From Microbacterium sp. STN6 (GTDB taxonomy: Bacteria > Actinomycetota > Actinomycetes > Actinomycetales > Microbacteriaceae), in the NCBI RefSeq assembly GCF_026410545.1, contig NZ_JAPMIT010000004.1:310001-374000 (forward strand): a stretch of 64,000 nucleotides of DNA, read 5' to 3'. A program made the position numbers and the translations under genes. Below are positions 25,032 to 33,077 of this stretch, in pieces (the stretch's first letter is position 1; each line of letters begins with the position of its first letter). The notes under the pieces were generated by a model. It saw nothing but the letters and a program-made list of their open reading frames with translations. It searched no databases and was not told the origin of the DNA.

Positions 25032-25949
25032 GTGAGCGCCGTCAGCACCCGGCACCTCGTCGATGAGGCCGTCGTTCGCGGCACGGCGGTGCTCGGCTTC
25101 AACGTCATCACCCTGGAGCACGCCGAGGGCATCGTCGCGGGCGCCGAGCGGGCGGGCACCGGCGTGCTGCTGCAGCTCAGCGAGAACGCCGTCGTGTACC
25201 ACGGCAGGCGGATGCGCCCGCTCGTCGCGGCCTGCCGCGAGCTGGCGGCAGCGGCATCCGTGCCCGTCGCCCTGCACCTCGATCACGTGCGCGAGCCTGC
25301 GCTCATCGACGAGACCATCGACCTGGGCAGCGCCGCCGGAATCGGCTCGATCATGATCGACGCCTCCACGCTGCCGTACGACGAGAACGTGCGGGCGACG
25401 ACTGAGGCTGCGGTGCGCGCGCGCGCGGCGGGCCTGTGGGTGGAGGCGGAGCTCGGCGAGGTCGGCGGCAAGGATGGTGCGCACGCCCCCGGCGTGCGCA
25501 CGGACCCTCGCGAGGCAGCGGCGTTCGTCGCGGCCACCGGGGTCGACGGGCTCGCCGTGGCGGTCGGCTCGTCGCACGCCATGACGACCCGCACGGCCCA
25601 CCTCGACCTCGAGCTCATCGCGCGACTGGCCGCTGCCGTGCCCGTGCCGCTCGTGCTGCATGGCTCGTCGGGGGTGGCCGACGACGACCTGCGACGGGCG
25701 GTGGCAGCCGGCATCCGCAAGGTGAACGTTGGTACCGCTCTGAATGTCGTCTGGAGTGCCGAGGTGCGACGTGTGCTCGACGGCGACGCCGCCCTCACTG
25801 ACCCGCGTAGGTATCTCGGGCCAGCCCGCGAGGCGGTGGCCGAGCTGGTGGAGCACCTGTGCGGGGTGATCGCAGTACCCCATCGCGTATCACCTGGGCT
25901 TGCCGCAGTCGACGGTCTCGAAGGCTATTCGCGAGATACGAAACTGTAG
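25032..25949 (+). CDS. Class II fructose/tagatose-bisphosphate aldolase family protein, with aberrant C-terminal tail
   Basis: A 305-residue zinc aldolase of the KbaY/GatY/FbaA fold. Zinc and active-site motifs: the His in LHLDHVREP, Asp/Glu in VEAELGEVGGKDG, VGSSHAM, VLHGSSGV and IRKVNVGTALN. The family normally ends just after the helix EAVAELVEHLCGVI; here about 22 more residues of unrelated sequence follow, beginning at the border of a lower-GC patch. The start is a GTG overlapping the stop of a possible 20-codon upstream frame (24973-25035). With the two PfkB kinases at 28-30 kb it would split a 1,6-bisphosphate sugar into triose phosphates. Confidence 0.82.
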   Translation: MSAVSTRHLVDEAVVRGTAVLGFNVITLEHAEGIVAGAERAGTGVLLQLSENAVVYHGRRMRPLVAACRELAAAASVPVALHLDHVREPALIDETIDLGSAAGIGSIMIDASTLPYDENVRATTEAAVRARAAGLWVEAELGEVGGKDGAHAPGVRTDPREAAAFVAATGVDGLAVAVGSSHAMTTRTAHLDLELIARLAAAVPVPLVLHGSSGVADDDLRRAVAAGIRKVNVGTALNVVWSAEVRRVLDGDAALTDPRRYLGPAREAVAELVEHLCGVIAVPHRVSPGLAAVDGLEGYSRDTKL

Positions 25950-26760
25950 GGCGGGTCAGAACCCACCTTCAACAGGGCTTACGGTAACCTCCTCAGGGTA
26001 GACTCACCAGGTTTCTAAGACAACATTTCAGACCAAGTGAGTCACCGCATGAACCGAGTTGGATCTGAGGGACCAGAGCAGACCGAAGGAGGGATCTCCT
26101 ATGAACACGACTTCCGCCGTGCGCAGCCGAGTCGCAAGGATTGCCGGTGGAGTTGGTCTCCTCGTCGGGGGCGGGTTCTGGATCCTCGGAGCGTCCCACG
26201 TGCGGGCTCCACTCAACTTCTCCGATTCGGGCCCCTCAGCGACGGCGGCCATCATCGTGCTAGCCGGCATGATCCTCCTGGCTATGGGCGTGGGTAAGAA
26301 CTCAGGCGTTGTCGGGCGCTCAGCCACCGGCAAAATCGCCCTGATCCTCTTCGGTCTCCGGAACCTCGTGCTGTGGGCCTTCACTCAAATCGTCGTTGAT
26401 CACGGTGCTATGTCCGCAGCGATCATCATCGGGAACAGCCTTTCGGTATTCTTTGCCGTGGTGGGGCTGGTAGCAGCAATACAGGTGACACGTGCTCGAG
26501 TCGTCTCACGCGTTGCGAGTACCGTGTTTCTGATCGTGGCGATCGTCTATGCCGCCGCCAGCGCAATGTCCGTGGTGCCCGTTATCGGGATAGCCATCTT
26601 CCTGTCCACGATTCATGCCGCTGAGGTCTTGGCCGTTGCCCTTCTCATAATCGGAGCCATTTTCCTGATCGAAGGCTGCATACTTCCGGACCGACAGCTG
26701 TATAGCCGGAAATCTCTGAAGTCCCGGTAACCGGTCGCCTCTGGTTCGTTACCGCTCGCT
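25880..26760. other. Lower-GC patch, likely acquired segment
   Basis: GC drops to about 55% in typical 60-base stretches, against roughly 68% around it, and codon use shifts. It includes the aldolase tail, a gap with no REP elements and one membrane-protein gene. In a second frame at its left edge (about 25867-25950) a helix-turn-helix-like peptide can be read (AYHLGLPQSTVSKAIREIR), perhaps the remnant of a recombinase or regulator. No terminal inverted repeats or target duplications were found. Confidence 0.5.
26101..26730 (+). CDS. Integral membrane protein of unknown function
   Basis: A 209-residue protein with about six hydrophobic segments and a basic C-terminus ending SRKSLKSR. The ATG at 26101 has a near-perfect AAGGAGG site; an upstream TTG at 26059 lacks one. 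I recognise no family. Codon use and GC are lower than in the neighbours, consistent with recent acquisition. It interrupts what otherwise looks like a continuous sugar-catabolic cluster. Confidence 0.75.
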   Translation: MNTTSAVRSRVARIAGGVGLLVGGGFWILGASHVRAPLNFSDSGPSATAAIIVLAGMILLAMGVGKNSGVVGRSATGKIALILFGLRNLVLWAFTQIVVDHGAMSAAIIIGNSLSVFFAVVGLVAAIQVTRARVVSRVASTVFLIVAIVYAAASAMSVVPVIGIAIFLSTIHAAEVLAVALLIIGAIFLIEGCILPDRQLYSRKSLKSR

Positions 26761-26844
26761 GCCTGGTAAAGGCGCGATGCCATGCCGCACTCGGTAGGCA
26801 AGCAACCCATCGACCGCGCCCACAACGTCAGCGGGGAAGATCGC

Positions 26845-27912
26845 CTAGAGGCCGAGCACGCGGGCGGCGTTGTCATGGTAGATCGCGGCGAGCTCGGGTG
26901 CGTCGAGGCCGAGGCCCGAGACCGTCCAGCGGCCCTGCGGCGGCACCGCCTCACCGGGCGCATACTCGAAGGCCTCGTCGGTGCTCTCGAGAAAGCGGAA
27001 GTGCAGCTCGAACTGCTCCGAGGTGATCGGGTAGATGTCGGTACCGAACAGCACCCGGTCGGGCCATGCCTCGATGAGGCGCCGGAACCGCCGCGGCTGC
27101 CTGCCGAGCTCGGCCACGCGCCCGGCGATGTCGATCGTGAAGTTCGGCGCGTCGGCGATGAGCGCCTCGACGAGGTCGAGATCCTCTGCGGCACAGCCCG
27201 CATGCGCGCCGATGTAGGTCGTGCCCGGGGTGGCGAGCACGAGCGCGCGCAGCGCGGCCAGGAGCGTCTCGAACGTCGGGAACCGGTCGGTGTCGCCGAA
27301 CCACCAATCGCGCTCGACGAGCAGTTCGTCAAGTCGCTCGTTTTTCTCGTCGACGGGCTCGAAGAACGCCTTCGGGTCGGCCGTGTGAATGAGCACGGGC
27401 AGCCCCAGCTCGCCGGCGCGGCCGAGCACCCGCACCACCCGCGGGTCGTCCGGCATGACCAGCCGCCCCTGTTCGTCGTGCACCCTGAGCCCGAGATTCT
27501 TCCACACCTTCACCCCGCGCGCGCCCTGCGCTGCGCTCTCCTCGAGGGATGCGAGAAGCCGTTCTTCTCCCGCGCCTTCTGCAAGCTGCTCCCAGTCGAG
27601 CTGGCAGAACGTGAGGAAGCGGCCGGGGTGCGCCCGATCGTAGCGGTCGAGGTTGGCGCGCAGCTCGTCGTCCCACATGCCGTCGAGGTTGACCATGGCC
27701 TGGATGTTTCGCTCGTCCATGACCCGCAACAGGGCATCGACGTCGTCGATCATCCATTCGCCGTCGCTGAGCCAGCGGCCCAGGTGGTTGTGGATGTCGA
27801 TGGCGGGCACGGCGCTGCGCGGAACAGGTGTCGCCGGCAACGAGAGCTGGCTGCGCGGGTGCCAGGCGGTGAGGGGCAGGGTCGCCATTCGGGACCAGTC
27901 GGGCTGCGGCAT
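26845..27912 (-). CDS. Amidohydrolase-2 family metal-dependent hydrolase
   Basis: A 355-residue TIM-barrel amidohydrolase. The first metal-binding motif appears as AIDIHNHLGRW, then a conserved GVKVWKNLGL, the His in LIHTADPKAFF, the His in IGAHAGC and the late Asp in VLFGTDIYPIT. These are the landmarks of the amidohydrolase-2 branch, which includes decarboxylases, lactonases and deacetylases. The ATG at 27912 is preferred over a GTG at 27930 because GAAAGG precedes it by nine bases. The substrate is unknown; location within a sugar cluster suggests a sugar lactone or similar. Confidence 0.82.
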   Translation of the reverse strand: MPQPDWSRMATLPLTAWHPRSQLSLPATPVPRSAVPAIDIHNHLGRWLSDGEWMIDDVDALLRVMDERNIQAMVNLDGMWDDELRANLDRYDRAHPGRFLTFCQLDWEQLAEGAGEERLLASLEESAAQGARGVKVWKNLGLRVHDEQGRLVMPDDPRVVRVLGRAGELGLPVLIHTADPKAFFEPVDEKNERLDELLVERDWWFGDTDRFPTFETLLAALRALVLATPGTTYIGAHAGCAAEDLDLVEALIADAPNFTIDIAGRVAELGRQPRRFRRLIEAWPDRVLFGTDIYPITSEQFELHFRFLESTDEAFEYAPGEAVPPQGRWTVSGLGLDAPELAAIYHDNAARVLGL

Positions 27913-27933
27913 CCGCGGTACCTTTCTCACGAG

Positions 27934-27952
27934 CGCTCACTTTAAGTGAGCG
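27934..27952. promoter_or_regulatory. Perfect palindromic operator between the amidohydrolase and PfkB genes
   Basis: CGCTCACTT-T-AAGTGAGCG is a perfect 9-bp inverted repeat around one base, 22 bp upstream of the amidohydrolase start and 113 bp upstream of the divergent kinase. The regulator could be DeoR-, GntR- or LacI-like; none is encoded immediately beside it. Confidence 0.65.
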
Positions 27953-28064
27953 GTAATCGCACGTTTGTTGTCATATGAACAGTTCTGGATGCACTATTGC
28001 ACAGATATAGGGGCGGCGCACCGTCGATGCCCGCATCGCGGCGGCGCAGTGCCGGGCGGCGAGA

Positions 28065-29105
28065 ATGGAGAGCATGAACGCGCAGAGCACCGACCGTGAC
28101 GCGGCCGAGCCGCCGCGGATTCTCGTAGCGGGCGACGCCAATGTCGACCTCGTACTGCGCGGTGACGTCGTGCCCCGCTTCGGCCAGGCCGAGCAGCTGC
28201 TGAGCGCCGCCGACCTCACGCTTGGCAGCTCGGCCGGCATCGTTGCACACGGGCTGGCGCGCCTCGGAGTGCCAACCGCGCTCGCAGCCTGCGTCGGCGA
28301 CGACGAATTCGGTCGGTTCACGCTGGCGCGACTGGCTGAGGCGGGCGTCGACACGAGCGCCGTCATCGTGCACCCGGAGGCTCCCACAGGCGTCTCGGTG
28401 ATCCTGTCGGCGCCGGCCGACCGCGCGATCCTCACGCTCACGGGGGCGATCCCGGCGCTGACGGCGGCGGCCGTGGAGGCCGCTGCCGCATCCGCTGGGC
28501 ATGTGCACTTCGCCTCATACTTTCTGCTCGCGCCGCTTGCCGCCGAGCTACCGGCGCTGCTCGCGCGGCTGCGCTCGCGGGGAGTGACGACGAGCCTCGA
28601 CACGAACTGGGACCCCGCCGAGCAGTGGGCCGGACTCGACGCGGTGCTGCCGCAGCTCGACATTCTCATGCCCAACCTCGAGGAGCTGCGGGCGATCTCG
28701 CTGGCCCTCGGCGGCGCGGGCGGCGCCGACGACATCGAGCACGCGCGGCACCTCGCCGCGCTCGGTCCCCGCGTGGTCGTGAAGGCCGGCCGAGACGGCG
28801 GCTTCAGCGTGGGGCCGGATGGTCGGCTCGAGCGCGCGCCCGGCCTGGTCGTCGACGTCACAGACACGACCGGCGCGGGGGACAGCTTCGACGCAGGCTA
28901 CCTCGCCGCCCTGGTGGCGGGCGTCGGCAGCGAGGCTCAGCGACTGCGCTGGGCCACGGTGGCCGGCTCGCTCTCGACGCTCGGCGTCGGCGGCACCGGC
29001 GCGCAGGCCACGCGAGGCGAGCTCGAGGCGAGGCTGCACGACGGGCTCGACAGCGGGCTCGACAGCGGGCTCGAGAGTGGGCTCGAGGCCGGGCTGCAGG
29101 CATGA
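28065..29105 (+). CDS. PfkB-family carbohydrate kinase (ribokinase-like)
   Basis: A 346-residue ribokinase-fold kinase. Motifs: AGDANVDLVLRGD at the N-terminus, the sugar-binding GSSAGIVAHGLARLG and the anion-hole/catalytic DTTGAGDSFDAGYL near residue 265. A second ATG at 28074 is possible. The last 20 residues are four imperfect copies of DSGL, encoded by a 12-bp repeat (29043-29090), a tail outside the conserved fold. The stop overlaps the next kinase gene by 4 bp. Confidence 0.87.
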   Translation: MESMNAQSTDRDAAEPPRILVAGDANVDLVLRGDVVPRFGQAEQLLSAADLTLGSSAGIVAHGLARLGVPTALAACVGDDEFGRFTLARLAEAGVDTSAVIVHPEAPTGVSVILSAPADRAILTLTGAIPALTAAAVEAAAASAGHVHFASYFLLAPLAAELPALLARLRSRGVTTSLDTNWDPAEQWAGLDAVLPQLDILMPNLEELRAISLALGGAGGADDIEHARHLAALGPRVVVKAGRDGGFSVGPDGRLERAPGLVVDVTDTTGAGDSFDAGYLAALVAGVGSEAQRLRWATVAGSLSTLGVGGTGAQATRGELEARLHDGLDSGLDSGLESGLEAGLQA

Positions 29106-30058
29106 TCACGGCGGTCGCGCTCAGCGCGGCGGTCGATGTGATGTACCTTGTCGACGCGTTCGAGGAGGGCCGCATCCACCGGCCGACCGCGGTGCACCGT
29201 CTGCCTGGAGGCAAGGCGCTGAACGCGGTGCGGGCGGCGGCCACGGTGGGCGCCGACGTGCGCGCGGTGGCCATGCTGGGTGGCGACACCGGCGCATTCA
29301 TCGCGCGTGAACTGGCGGCTGCCGGCATCCGCACGCATGTCGTGCAGGGTGCGATGCCGACCCGCACCTGCGTCACCGTGGCCTCTGCGACGAGTGGACT
29401 GCTGACCGAGATCTACGAGCATCCGACCGAGGTGAGCGCGGCCGAGTGCGAGGCGGCGATCGAGAGCGTGCGCGAGGTGCTGGCGGGCGGCGAAGGGTGG
29501 GTGCTGGTCTCCGGCGGTATGCCCGCGGCGTTCGCCGATGGCGGGCTCGATCGCGTGGTGCGGCTCGCGCACGAGAGCGGGCATCGCATCGCCATCGACA
29601 GCCACGGCCCGGCCCTGGCGACGGCGCTCGACGCGCGGCCCGATGTCGTGAAGGTGAACCGGTCCGAGGCGATGGAGCTCGTGGCTGCGGCCGACGGCTC
29701 CCTCGACCTCGTGGAGGCCGCCGGTGAGGTGCAGCGCCGCACGGGAGGCATCGTCATCATCACGGATGGCGAGCACGGCTCGGTGGCACTCGATTCGCGC
29801 AGTGCCGCCGCTCATGCCGGCCGCGCCGCCGCCTGGCGCGTGCAGCCGAGCGCGCGTCGCGGGCACTACCCCACCGGCAGCGGGGATTCGTTCCTCGGCG
29901 GCCTCGTCGCCGCCCTCGACCACGGTAACGCGCTGCCCGACGCACTGCGGCTCGCGGCGGCGTGCGCGACGGCCAACGCGCTGGCGCCCGGTGCGGCGGT
30001 CTTCGACGCGGACAAGGCGCGCGAGATCGCGGGGGAGCTCGAGGTTACGGCGCTCTGA
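29102..30058 (+). CDS. PfkB-family kinase of the 1-phosphofructokinase/tagatose-6-phosphate kinase branch
   Basis: A 318-residue kinase starting at the ATG overlapping the previous stop; the frame is open upstream but is out-of-frame sequence of the first kinase. Signatures: ALSAAVDVMY, RLPGGKALNAVRAAATVG and the catalytic PTGSGDSFLGGLVAAL. The GGKALN form (in place of GGKGINVA) is slightly divergent. It probably makes a sugar bisphosphate for the class II aldolase at 25032. Its last 14 bp overlap the convergent BadF gene. Confidence 0.85.
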   Translation: MITAVALSAAVDVMYLVDAFEEGRIHRPTAVHRLPGGKALNAVRAAATVGADVRAVAMLGGDTGAFIARELAAAGIRTHVVQGAMPTRTCVTVASATSGLLTEIYEHPTEVSAAECEAAIESVREVLAGGEGWVLVSGGMPAAFADGGLDRVVRLAHESGHRIAIDSHGPALATALDARPDVVKVNRSEAMELVAAADGSLDLVEAAGEVQRRTGGIVIITDGEHGSVALDSRSAAAHAGRAAAWRVQPSARRGHYPTGSGDSFLGGLVAALDHGNALPDALRLAAACATANALAPGAAVFDADKAREIAGELEVTAL

Positions 30059-31040
30059 GCCGCTCCACGTCGGCGACGATGCGATCGAAGACACCCTGGT
30101 CGACCGGCACCCCGCCGCGGACGAGCGCGAGTACCACCGCGCCGACCGCCCCGTCGCGCACGCGGATCGGCGAGCCGCCATCGCCACCTCCGGCACCGCC
30201 CGCGCCCAGCGCCTCGGCGTTCAGCGCCCCGGTGTCCAGCAGCGCGCTCAGCACGCTGCCTCCGATCGTGAGCGGGCCGGTCACCCCCTCCTCCCGCACG
30301 GCGCGGAGCGAGGCGGCGAGCTCAGCGGCGGCGTCACGCAGAATGGATGCTGCGACCGCATCCGCTCGAGAGGCGAACGCGAGCGGGGCGAACCGGGAGA
30401 GCTGCACCGGTCTCAGCGCGTAGAGCGCCTCGATGAGCTGCAGCAGCTCGCGCGGCCTGCCCGTGGCGCGCCCGCCGGTGCGCCCGAGGCCGAGCTCGGC
30501 GAGCAGCAGGTCGGTCAGCGCCGTCGCCGGGCCGAGGCCGTCGAGGTCGGCAACGGCCGCGCGGGCGATGCGCCGGCCGATCCAGAAGCCGCTGCCGGCG
30601 TCGCCGAGAAGCCAGCCGGTGCCGTCGGCTACGCGATCCAGGCGGTGACCCACGATGCGCGCGGCGACCGAGCCGGTGCCAGCGGCCAGCGCGTACCCGT
30701 CGGGCGAGGGCGTGCCGGAGCAGAACATGGCCAGCAGATCCGATTCGACGCTGACCGGCCCGTGGATGCCGACCGCAGCCAGCGACGCGCTGATGCGTTC
30801 GAGCGGGAGTCCGGCGCCGTGTCCTGCCATCGCGAACACGATGCGCGCGAACGGTGGCACGTTCCCGCCGCCGCTCGCCTGAAGCGCCGCCTCGGTGAAA
30901 GAAGCCAGCGCGCCTTCCGTGCCCGCGGAGATGGGATTGCCCGGGCCCGAGACTCCGTAGCCGAGGCAGTGGCCCGCGGCATCCGCTCGCACTGCCCTGG
31001 TGTGAGTGCCGCCCGCGTCGATGGCGAGAATGTGCTGCAC
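30045..31040 (-). CDS. BadF/BadG/BcrA/BcrD-family ATPase, candidate N-acetylglucosamine/MurNAc kinase
   Basis: A 331-residue ASKHA-fold kinase starting at a GTG (31040) behind AAGGGCGG. Phosphate loop ILAIDAGGTHTRAV (4-17), second phosphate motif LAAGTGSVAA, then DRVADGTGWLLGDAGSGFWIGR, typical of the sugar-kinase branch that contains human NAGK and clostridial MurK. MurK phosphorylates MurNAc and GlcNAc at O6. Because murQ and namZ lie in the same window and no MurNAc PTS gene does, a MurK-like role is attractive but inferred. It is divergent from the RpiR-SIS-NgcEFG operon. Confidence 0.82.
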   Translation of the reverse strand: MQHILAIDAGGTHTRAVRADAAGHCLGYGVSGPGNPISAGTEGALASFTEAALQASGGGNVPPFARIVFAMAGHGAGLPLERISASLAAVGIHGPVSVESDLLAMFCSGTPSPDGYALAAGTGSVAARIVGHRLDRVADGTGWLLGDAGSGFWIGRRIARAAVADLDGLGPATALTDLLLAELGLGRTGGRATGRPRELLQLIEALYALRPVQLSRFAPLAFASRADAVAASILRDAAAELAASLRAVREEGVTGPLTIGGSVLSALLDTGALNAEALGAGGAGGGDGGSPIRVRDGAVGAVVLALVRGGVPVDQGVFDRIVADVERLRAP

Positions 31041-31154
31041 GCGACCGCCCTTCGTCCCTGTCGTGGTCGATCGACAGTACCGCGGTGAGCTTCGTAACGC
31101 GCAGGCAACGATTGCGCGAAAGCTCTTGACACCGTGCACCGAATAGATGAGAGT

Positions 31155-31168
31155 GAATTTTGAAATTC
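31155..31168. promoter_or_regulatory. Candidate RpiR operator upstream of the SIS/NgcEFG operon
   Basis: GAATTT-TG-AAATTC is a perfect 6-bp inverted repeat around two bases, 30 bp before the RpiR start and 115 bp from the divergent kinase start. TGAAA/TTTCA-type palindromes are typical RpiR-family sites, so autoregulation and control of both directions is likely. TTGACA occurs 28 bp upstream. Confidence 0.6.
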
Positions 31169-31197
31169 TCCGCCGGAGCTGAAACGGAGTCTCAGAA

Positions 31198-32136
31198 GTG
31201 GCAGTGTCGCCGATTGTGGATGATGGCGCCCCAGCGAGCTGGGTCGCCAACCGCATCCTCACGCACCTGCCCTCCATGTCAGGCACGATGCGCAAGATCG
31301 CGACCGTGCTCATCGAGCACCCGCACGCCCCGCTCGAGATGTCGATCGGCGAGCTGGCGCTGAAGGCCGGTACCTCGCCCGCCACGGTCACGCGCTTCTG
31401 CCGACTGCTCGGCTACTCGGGGTACGTCCCCTTCCGCGTGAGCATCGCCACCGACATGGGGCGGGCCTCGGCGCGAGACACGTGGAAGGCCGACATCGGG
31501 CGGGAGTTCGGGCCGGATGATGCCCCGCGCGACGTGTTGAGCACGCTGCTGAATGCGCACATCCGCTCTCTTCAGGAGACCGCGGCGACCATGGACCTCG
31601 CCGTCATGCAGAACATCTCCATGCGCATCGCCTCCGGCCGGCACGTCGACATCTACGGGGTGGGCGGCAGCTCGACGCTGGCCGAGGAACTGCAGGCGCG
31701 CTTCTACCGCATCGGCATCAACTCGCACCACTGGTCAGAGGTGCACGCGGGGCTCACGAGCGCCGCGATCCAGGGCGACGACTGCGTGGCCATCGGCATC
31801 TCGAACACGGGCATGACCGAAGAGACGATCCAGATGCTGCGCCAGGCTCGCGACGCCGGCGCGCTCGCCGTGGCGATCAGCAACAACCCGAAGTCGGTTC
31901 TGGCCGAGATCGCCGATCTCAGCATCATCACCTCGGTCTACGAACGCTTTCTGCAGCCGGACGATCTCTCGGCCAAGCACGCGCAGCTGCTTGTGCTCGA
32001 CCTGCTGTACCTGCTTGTGGCACAGGAGAACTTCACGCAGACCACGTCGAACCTGGCGGCCTCGGCCGTCGCCGTATCCGGACACAGGCGCGCGCATCGC
32101 GCGCGCATCGTCGTGGCCGCTCAGGAGAAGAAATGA
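31198..32136 (+). CDS. RpiR/MurR-family transcriptional regulator
   Basis: A 312-residue regulator with an N-terminal RpiR helix-turn-helix (residues about 20-95: MSGTMRKIATVLIEHPH, then SPATVTRFCRLLGYSGYVPFR). A C-terminal SIS domain follows (IYGVGGSSTLAEELQARF, then IGISNTGMTEETI) that binds phosphosugars. The start is a GTG with GGAG 9 bases upstream. It overlaps the SIS gene by 4 bp and so regulates an operon of which it is part. Phosphorylated amino sugars are the expected effectors. Confidence 0.9.
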   Translation: MAVSPIVDDGAPASWVANRILTHLPSMSGTMRKIATVLIEHPHAPLEMSIGELALKAGTSPATVTRFCRLLGYSGYVPFRVSIATDMGRASARDTWKADIGREFGPDDAPRDVLSTLLNAHIRSLQETAATMDLAVMQNISMRIASGRHVDIYGVGGSSTLAEELQARFYRIGINSHHWSEVHAGLTSAAIQGDDCVAIGISNTGMTEETIQMLRQARDAGALAVAISNNPKSVLAEIADLSIITSVYERFLQPDDLSAKHAQLLVLDLLYLLVAQENFTQTTSNLAASAVAVSGHRRAHRARIVVAAQEKK

Positions 32137-32903
32137 CAGAGTCCGCTCTTTCCGACCTCACCCGGCGTTACCTGGCCGAGGTGGTGCCGCGTGTGCAGGA
32201 GCTCGCTGCGCAGGCGCAGTCGGGTGCGTTCGATGACGCGATCGACCTCATGGTCGAGGCCATCGACAAGGGTGGAATCATTCAGGCGTTCGGCACCGGG
32301 CACTCCGAGGCGTTCGCCATGGAGATCGCGGGTCGGGCCGGCGGGCTGATTCCCACCAACAAGATCGCGTTGCGCGACGTCGTCGTCTGGGGCAGCAAGA
32401 GCCCCGAGATCCTGGGCGGCTCGGAGCTTGAACGCGACCCAGCGATCGTCGATGAGCTGTTCGCGCTGTCGCCCGTGGGCGAAGACGACGTGTTTCTGAT
32501 CGCCTCGAACTCGGGGGTCAACGGCTCCATCGTCGGCCTTGCGCTGCTCGTCAAGGAGCGGGGCCACAAGCTCATCGCCGTGACGAGCCTTGAGCACACC
32601 AACCGGGTGCAGCCGAAGCACCCCAGTGGCAAGCGTCTCGCCGACGTCGCCGACGTCGTCATCGACAACCTGGCGCCGTTCGGCGATGCGACGCTCGAAC
32701 TGGCCGGGGGCACCCCGGTCGGCGCCGTGTCGTCGATCACCGCCGCCTTCATCGCCCAGCTGCTCACCATCGGCACCGCGGAGCGCATTGCGGAACGCGG
32801 CGTCACCCCACCGCTCTACATCTCGGCGAACATCCCGGGTGGCGACGAGCACAACAGGGCGCTCGAAGAGCTCTACCGCGGAAAGATCACGCGGACGGCA
32901 TGA
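32133..32903 (+). CDS. SIS-domain phosphosugar-binding protein (UPF0309-like isomerase/lyase)
   Basis: A 256-residue single-SIS protein. Phosphosugar-binding segments are IIQAFGTGHSEAFAMEIAGR near residues 49-68 and FLIASNSGVNGSIVGLAL near 122-139. This group is often annotated as a sugar isomerase and is commonly found beside RpiR regulators and amino-sugar importers. The chemistry is not established. It lacks the ASECPPT signature of MurQ, so it is not a second etherase. Confidence 0.8.
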   Translation: MTESALSDLTRRYLAEVVPRVQELAAQAQSGAFDDAIDLMVEAIDKGGIIQAFGTGHSEAFAMEIAGRAGGLIPTNKIALRDVVVWGSKSPEILGGSELERDPAIVDELFALSPVGEDDVFLIASNSGVNGSIVGLALLVKERGHKLIAVTSLEHTNRVQPKHPSGKRLADVADVVIDNLAPFGDATLELAGGTPVGAVSSITAAFIAQLLTIGTAERIAERGVTPPLYISANIPGGDEHNRALEELYRGKITRTA

Positions 32904-33077
32904 GACGCGAGACCTCATGACAACCACTACACGTAACCGGCGCACACGCTACGCACTCTCAGTCAGACAGGAAGCAAGAAAGGCAAGAAAGGCAACAAAC
33001 CTCACGCACCAGATGTCAGGCCGCGACACACCGGTCGCGATCACGGCAATGACGCCACGAACGGAAGGCAGCAACAC

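Noticed and set aside
25867-25990. Helix-turn-helix-like peptide as a real gene
   Set aside because: No start codon or ribosome site, only about 40 codons open; kept only as a possible remnant in the findings.
32133-32903. SIS-domain gene as a second murQ
   Set aside because: Lacks the ASECPPT signature and the paired catalytic glutamates found in the real murQ at 42627.
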